Shown: piece by piece, positions 60,657-64,000 of the stretch
Layout of the letters: every line of letters starts with the position of its first letter
Numbering within the stretch: the stretch's first letter is position 1
NCBI GenBank assembly: GCA_004431415.1
Contig: QPMI01000673.1
Coordinates: 29,510 to 93,509 of the forward strand
Length of the DNA stretch: 64,000 nucleotides
Direction: 5' to 3'
DNA from: Cyanophora paradoxa
Taxonomy: Eukaryota > Glaucocystophyceae > Cyanophorales > Cyanophoraceae
Notes under the pieces: model-generated
Database searches by the model: none
Told to the model about the DNA's origin: nothing
Seen by the model: the letters and a program-made list of their open reading frames with translations, nothing else
Made by a program: the position numbers and the translations under genes

Positions 60657-63600
60657 GCGACAGCAATGTAATGAATTGTAACTGGAAATCCTGGTCTGTC
60701 AAAAGAACTTAATGGAACTATGTCAAGCTCACAAGTGAAATAGCTACTGTAAACTTGTTTAAGCCTAACATACATTCGATAGTAGTAGGCTGTCTCATTG
60801 TGTTGTATACCAGTTGTTACAATAGGAGGGTTAGCAAGCTGCTGTTGAAATTAATAGTGAGGTTAAACCTATGGTCAGGATTTGCCCAAAGATAAGGAGT
60901 AGTGTAAACATACGTTCCTGCTTGGATTTTCCCATTAAAATATGCATTGAGTTGACTGGAAAGATCTGCTCTGTAATACATCGACTGATGGTCGCATTAT
61001 TTGAGGGGTTCATAGCATAGAAATTTCTTGCATAGGCATTTCCACGAACAAGTAAGGTTTTATCAAAGTAATTCTGCGAATTGTGGAAGAACCATGTTTC
61101 TTCAAACATAGGTCCTGCTGGTTCTACAATCTGACCTGATCCTACATACATTGTGTTGTTGGCTCTGATTGTGGTGGCTGTGAAAGGATCAAGAGTTGGT
61201 CTATTGGTCAAATCATTGTAGTTTCCTGAGAAAATTGCAGGTTTGTTATAGATATCTGTATTCCAATCATGAGTGTGTGCAAAATCTGTAATCTCTGCCT
61301 TTGTGTGGGTGTGACCAACATATGCAACATTTCCAAGATCTGTAATCTCTGCCTTGGTATGGGTGTGACCCACATATGCAACATTTCCGAGATCTAATAT
61401 CTCTGATTTAACATGAGTGTGAGCGAAATTTGTGATATCTGCTCTTGTGTGGAAGTGTGCAAAATCTGTAATTTGTGATTTGGTGTGAGTGTGTGCAAAA
61501 TCTGTGATTTCTGCCTTTGTGTGGGTGTGTGATCTATTATTTAGATCAAGGAAACTACCCGAAAATGCAACAGGATGCAGATTTGCAGCAGTAGGTTTAT
61601 TTATGAGATCATTATAATCTCCTGTGAAAGAGATGGTCTTTAGTTCACCCCTTCCTACATAATCAGAAGGGAGATCAATCTTAATGGGCATAATAGCTGG
61701 ATCATCAGGTATCTCATACTCACCTCCTGGATGAACCACAGGAAAGGTTTGATTGCTTTCAGTATGGACAAAGAAGTTACATGCTGTTACTGTTCCATCA
61801 ATAGTCCCACCTGTGAGAGGGAGTAATTGCCTGTAACACCAATACCTATACCTGCAATGATTGTATTTAGTTCTGTTTCATCTATGTAGTTCTGAGCTTG
61901 AAGGTAATCCTCTGTGACTACTCTCGAAATGCTCTCATTGTGTATGTTTTTTGCAGCCATTCTTTGATTGGCTTCCAGAACCCCACCATAATCTGTTTTA
62001 ATCCATGCAAGCTCTGCCCTTCCATAATTATCATTTGCAGTTCCCACTATGGGAATGTAGGAATACTTATCTCGACTGAAAACTATCATTGGTCTTGAGC
62101 CATCTAAGCTGCTTACATCTGCTACATGAACCTGTATAGCAGAGTTTGTAATTTTGGTAGGTTGCTGGGTCTGTTGGGACTCTGAATGTATCTGTGGGAA
62201 TGTCAGCCTCCATGTAGCTGACACAAAGATATTTGGTATGGTTGCTCCTGGTGGTGGTGGGTTTCAAAAGAGCCTGGTAATGTCCTAATATGAATGGTCC
62301 TCTCATAGCTGAATTTGCAAGTGTCCCATTCACATGACATAGTGTTCATTCAAAAAGATCCTTTCAGGGATATTACAAGTCTGGTAAAGAAGAAACCCAA
62401 GTTATCAGAGGCTCCACCTTTGCAAATTCTGGTTGGTCATTGATCTCATCCCAAATATGTTCATGTTTGCTGGTGGGAACTCAGTTGGAACCCATCAATT
62501 ACCCCAATCATGCCTGTGATCCTCTGGTGGATACTTTTGAGGTTTGCCTAAGATCTCATCCCAATCATGATTGTGATCCTCTGGGGGATACTTTGCAGGT
62601 TTATTATTAATTTGTTCATAATCAGGAAAGAACTCCCAGATCTCAGGTCGAAATCCATCTGGTAATAATTCCTCAGGGTTCATAAGGTTGCTCATAATCA
62701 ACACTGGTGGATCATGCCCATCTGGCAAATACTCCTCATCAGGTTCATAGTTCTGCTCATACTCAAACTCTTGTGGATCTAAGCCATCTGGTAGTATCTC
62801 CTCCTCATTGGATAACTGATCATATTCATATTCTTGTGGGTCAAAACCATCTGGTAAATATTCTTCCTCATCTGGAACGAATTGATATTCATCAAGCTCT
62901 AATATATCGATTTCAGGAGGTAAATACTGCTCATCTATTGCTTTTTGGTTCAATTATAGGTTTATTGCGAACTTGCTCCCAACTAACAATGTGCTGCCCA
63001 AAGGCTACATCTTCAGTTGCTGTGTATTCTCTTCCAGGTTGCTTCTTTGGTGTTAAATCGGGTGGTCCATTGGGAAATGGAATAGGGAATGGGACAGTAG
63101 GTCCATTGGGACCATAATGCTCAATGATTTTCTTTAGGGTTTTCTCACTTACAAGCTTCTCTCCATTTGCATACACATTGCTGCCATGGATATTTCGCCA
63201 TTGCCTGGTTCGAATTCAAGGTCTTTCACATTGCTATACAAAGGCAAAAGGTGCCTATCCATTTCGACTAAATCAGGGTGTAAATGGATTGCTACTGGTT
63301 GACTGGGGCTACTGTTGATTGTAATTGATGGCTTTTTTTGATGGACATCTTTTGAGTAAAGAACCCAAAGGCTCATTTCTTGCAAAGTCATATGTAATAT
63401 CTTGGGGTAGACATCATTTGTGTAGGACCTGATTTGTATTGGCAATGGGACCCACTTGCAATACTTGGGGACCTCAGCTTTTGCAGTGCTGCCCTCATTG
63501 TAAATTCGTAAAGCTGTGTTCTGTTTGCCCTGCTCATCTTGAACATTGAAAATCAATCGACCACTATCGAACCTGGAAGGTATATCTGGGTGAGTGCCAC

Positions 63601-63882
63601 TGGTTTTTAGTTTCCTAGGTCTCCTTCTTGTTGCTTGATCTCTGCCACTTGGTTTGCTTTCACATTACCCAAAACTAAAAGCAACACTGACCTCCTCTTT
63701 ATCTGGATCGGTTTGATTCACAGATAAAGCATGCTCCCTTGATTGAGTCTTGATGAATTATCAGAGCTGTGGTCAATCGAAACTGAACCCTTTACTTTAA
63801 TATTATCAAAGTTCACATGCTTGGTGCTGCTTGCATTATCATCTTGAATGGTTTCTAGATTGGGTGGGTAATTGAAGCTCAT
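60657..63882 (-). pseudogene. Second copy of the long fibre gene, multiple frameshifts
   Basis: The ATG at 63882 gives the same start as the first copy, MSFNYPPNLETIQDDNASS. Synteny continues through EVPQVLQVG-like, QKKPSITINSSPSQPVAIHL, VSEKTLKKIIEHYG and LTPKKQPGREYTATEDVAFG segments. LPDGFDPQEYEYDQ-type repeats, EDHNHDWDEI repeats and AELAWIKTDYGGVLEANQ follow. Beyond that the copy differs: from about 61,700 it has LPLTGGTIDGTV and then HTHTKAEITDFA repeats with repeated His-x-His, SGNYNDLTNRP strands and an unrelated C-terminus ending FPVTIHYIAVAI. At least six frame changes are seen. At about 3.2 kb it is less than half the length of copy 1. Confidence 0.7.
61255..61545 (-). repeat. HTHTKAEITDFA repeat with His-x-His motifs
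   Basis: Seven or so units of 11-19 codons repeat the pattern HTHTKAEITDFA or HTHTKAEITDLGNVAYVG. Such His-x-His arrays line metal-binding triple helices in phage tail fibres and spikes. Confidence 0.85.
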
Positions 63883-63925
63883 GCTTTTACTATATGGATT
63901 TAATAAAATTCTTGATAAGTAAAAG
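63883..63925. promoter_or_regulatory. 43-bp divergent promoter, second copy
   Basis: The spacer has the same length and nearly the same sequence as 50,632-50,674, between the second fibre and second patatin genes. It keeps CTTTTACTATATGGATTTA. Confidence 0.6.
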
Positions 63926-64000
63926 ATGCCTCTCAAGGTCGTTTTAAGTCTTTCTGGCGGGGGTGCAAGGGGCATTATCATAACCAGGCTGCTAAAGAAA
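63926..64000 (+). CDS. Patatin-like phospholipase, second copy (5' end only)
   Basis: The first 25 codons repeat the first copy: MPLKVVLSLSGGGARGIIIT, including the oxyanion-hole glycines. The window ends inside the gene. Third-position differences from the first copy show that this is a diverged paralogue and not an assembly duplicate. Confidence 0.85.
   Translation, partial: MPLKVVLSLSGGGARGIIITRLLKK

Larger units (their letters stand above)
40748..64000. mobile_element. Integrated or joined viral DNA: polinton-like/virophage-type element(s), right end outside window
   Basis: Composition changes within a few bases from about three quarters G+C to about 40% G+C. Spliced genes are replaced by compact, mostly intronless frames. 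The content includes a double-jelly-roll MCP, candidate minor capsid genes, an A32-like packaging ATPase, adhesin-like fibres, a patatin lipase and AdoMet decarboxylase. The gene set resembles polinton-like viruses and relatives. The fibre/patatin block recurs from about 59,571, so two related copies are arranged in tandem, the second incomplete in this window. No replication or integration enzyme is visible. Because the left flank interrupts a host gene I infer integration, but a chimeric assembly join cannot be excluded. Confidence 0.75.

Noticed and set aside
61255-61545. CRISPR array
   Set aside because: The repeats are in frame and encode HTHTKAEITDFA units with no unique spacers.
50632-63925. 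Assembly duplication of the same 13-kb segment
   Set aside because: The copies differ at many silent positions and have unrelated distal fibre parts, so they are true diverged copies.
40748-64000. Bacteriophage contig
   Set aside because: Tail-fibre-like repeats suggested a phage, but the capsid protein is double jelly-roll, the ATPase is A32-like and there is no phage terminase, portal or tail module.

Overview
The window joins two unlike kinds of DNA. Positions 1 to about 40,747 are extremely G+C-rich (roughly three quarters G+C by eye) nuclear DNA of a unicellular alga with many short introns. From about 40,748 to the end the sequence is about 40% G+C, almost intronless and viral in content. 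The alga is photosynthetic: it has IspE of the plastid isoprenoid pathway, a RETICULATA-like plastid envelope protein and a YlxR protein with an organelle-type leader. It also has a DH-PH RhoGEF and an anoctamin, which fits a haptophyte or another alga with a complex plastid better than a green alga. That placement is inference.

Host part, left to right: thioredoxin-like exons (+), anoctamin/TMEM16 (-), GH47 alpha-mannosidase (+), F-box/C2H2 zinc-finger protein (-), DH-PH RhoGEF (+), IspE (-), ORC4 (+), RETICULATA-like protein (-), a small membrane protein (-), aldo-keto reductase (+), YlxR (-), a small acidic protein (+), a TKL-type kinase (-), a coiled-coil protein (+), a C2/TPR-like protein (-), a possible small gene (+), an RlpA-SPOR protein (+) and a ZIP metal transporter (+). 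Strands nearly alternate and gaps are short. Introns are short, C-rich at the 5' end and often G-rich just before the acceptor. They have GT or GC donors and a CTGAC-like branch site 10-20 nt from the acceptor.

The ZIP gene runs into the foreign DNA just after a splice acceptor, at a perfect 29-bp inverted repeat (40,751-40,827). The AT-rich DNA then carries: AdoMet decarboxylase; two short fibre paralogues; a very long phage-tail-fibre-like adhesin gene with four LamG-like modules and a 39-bp tandem repeat; a patatin phospholipase with a discoidin-like tail; two paralogous, divergently transcribed candidate minor capsid genes; a double-jelly-roll major capsid protein; a zinc-ribbon/PD-(D/E)XK nuclease; an A32-like packaging ATPase; and four small genes. 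After a palindrome-rich spacer (59,096-59,570) the fibre cassette and the start of the patatin gene occur again as a diverged second copy that runs off the window.

The MCP, minor capsid and ATPase set points to a polinton-like virus/virophage-type element or a related large DNA virus. No polymerase, helicase, integrase or protease is visible in the 23 kb seen. Half of the block is devoted to modular adhesins: N-terminal regions are conserved between the two copies while the distal regions differ completely, as in phage tail fibres. Many long viral genes carry frameshifts, some at homopolymers, so either decay of an endogenous element or sequencing errors must be considered. All exon boundaries were read by eye.
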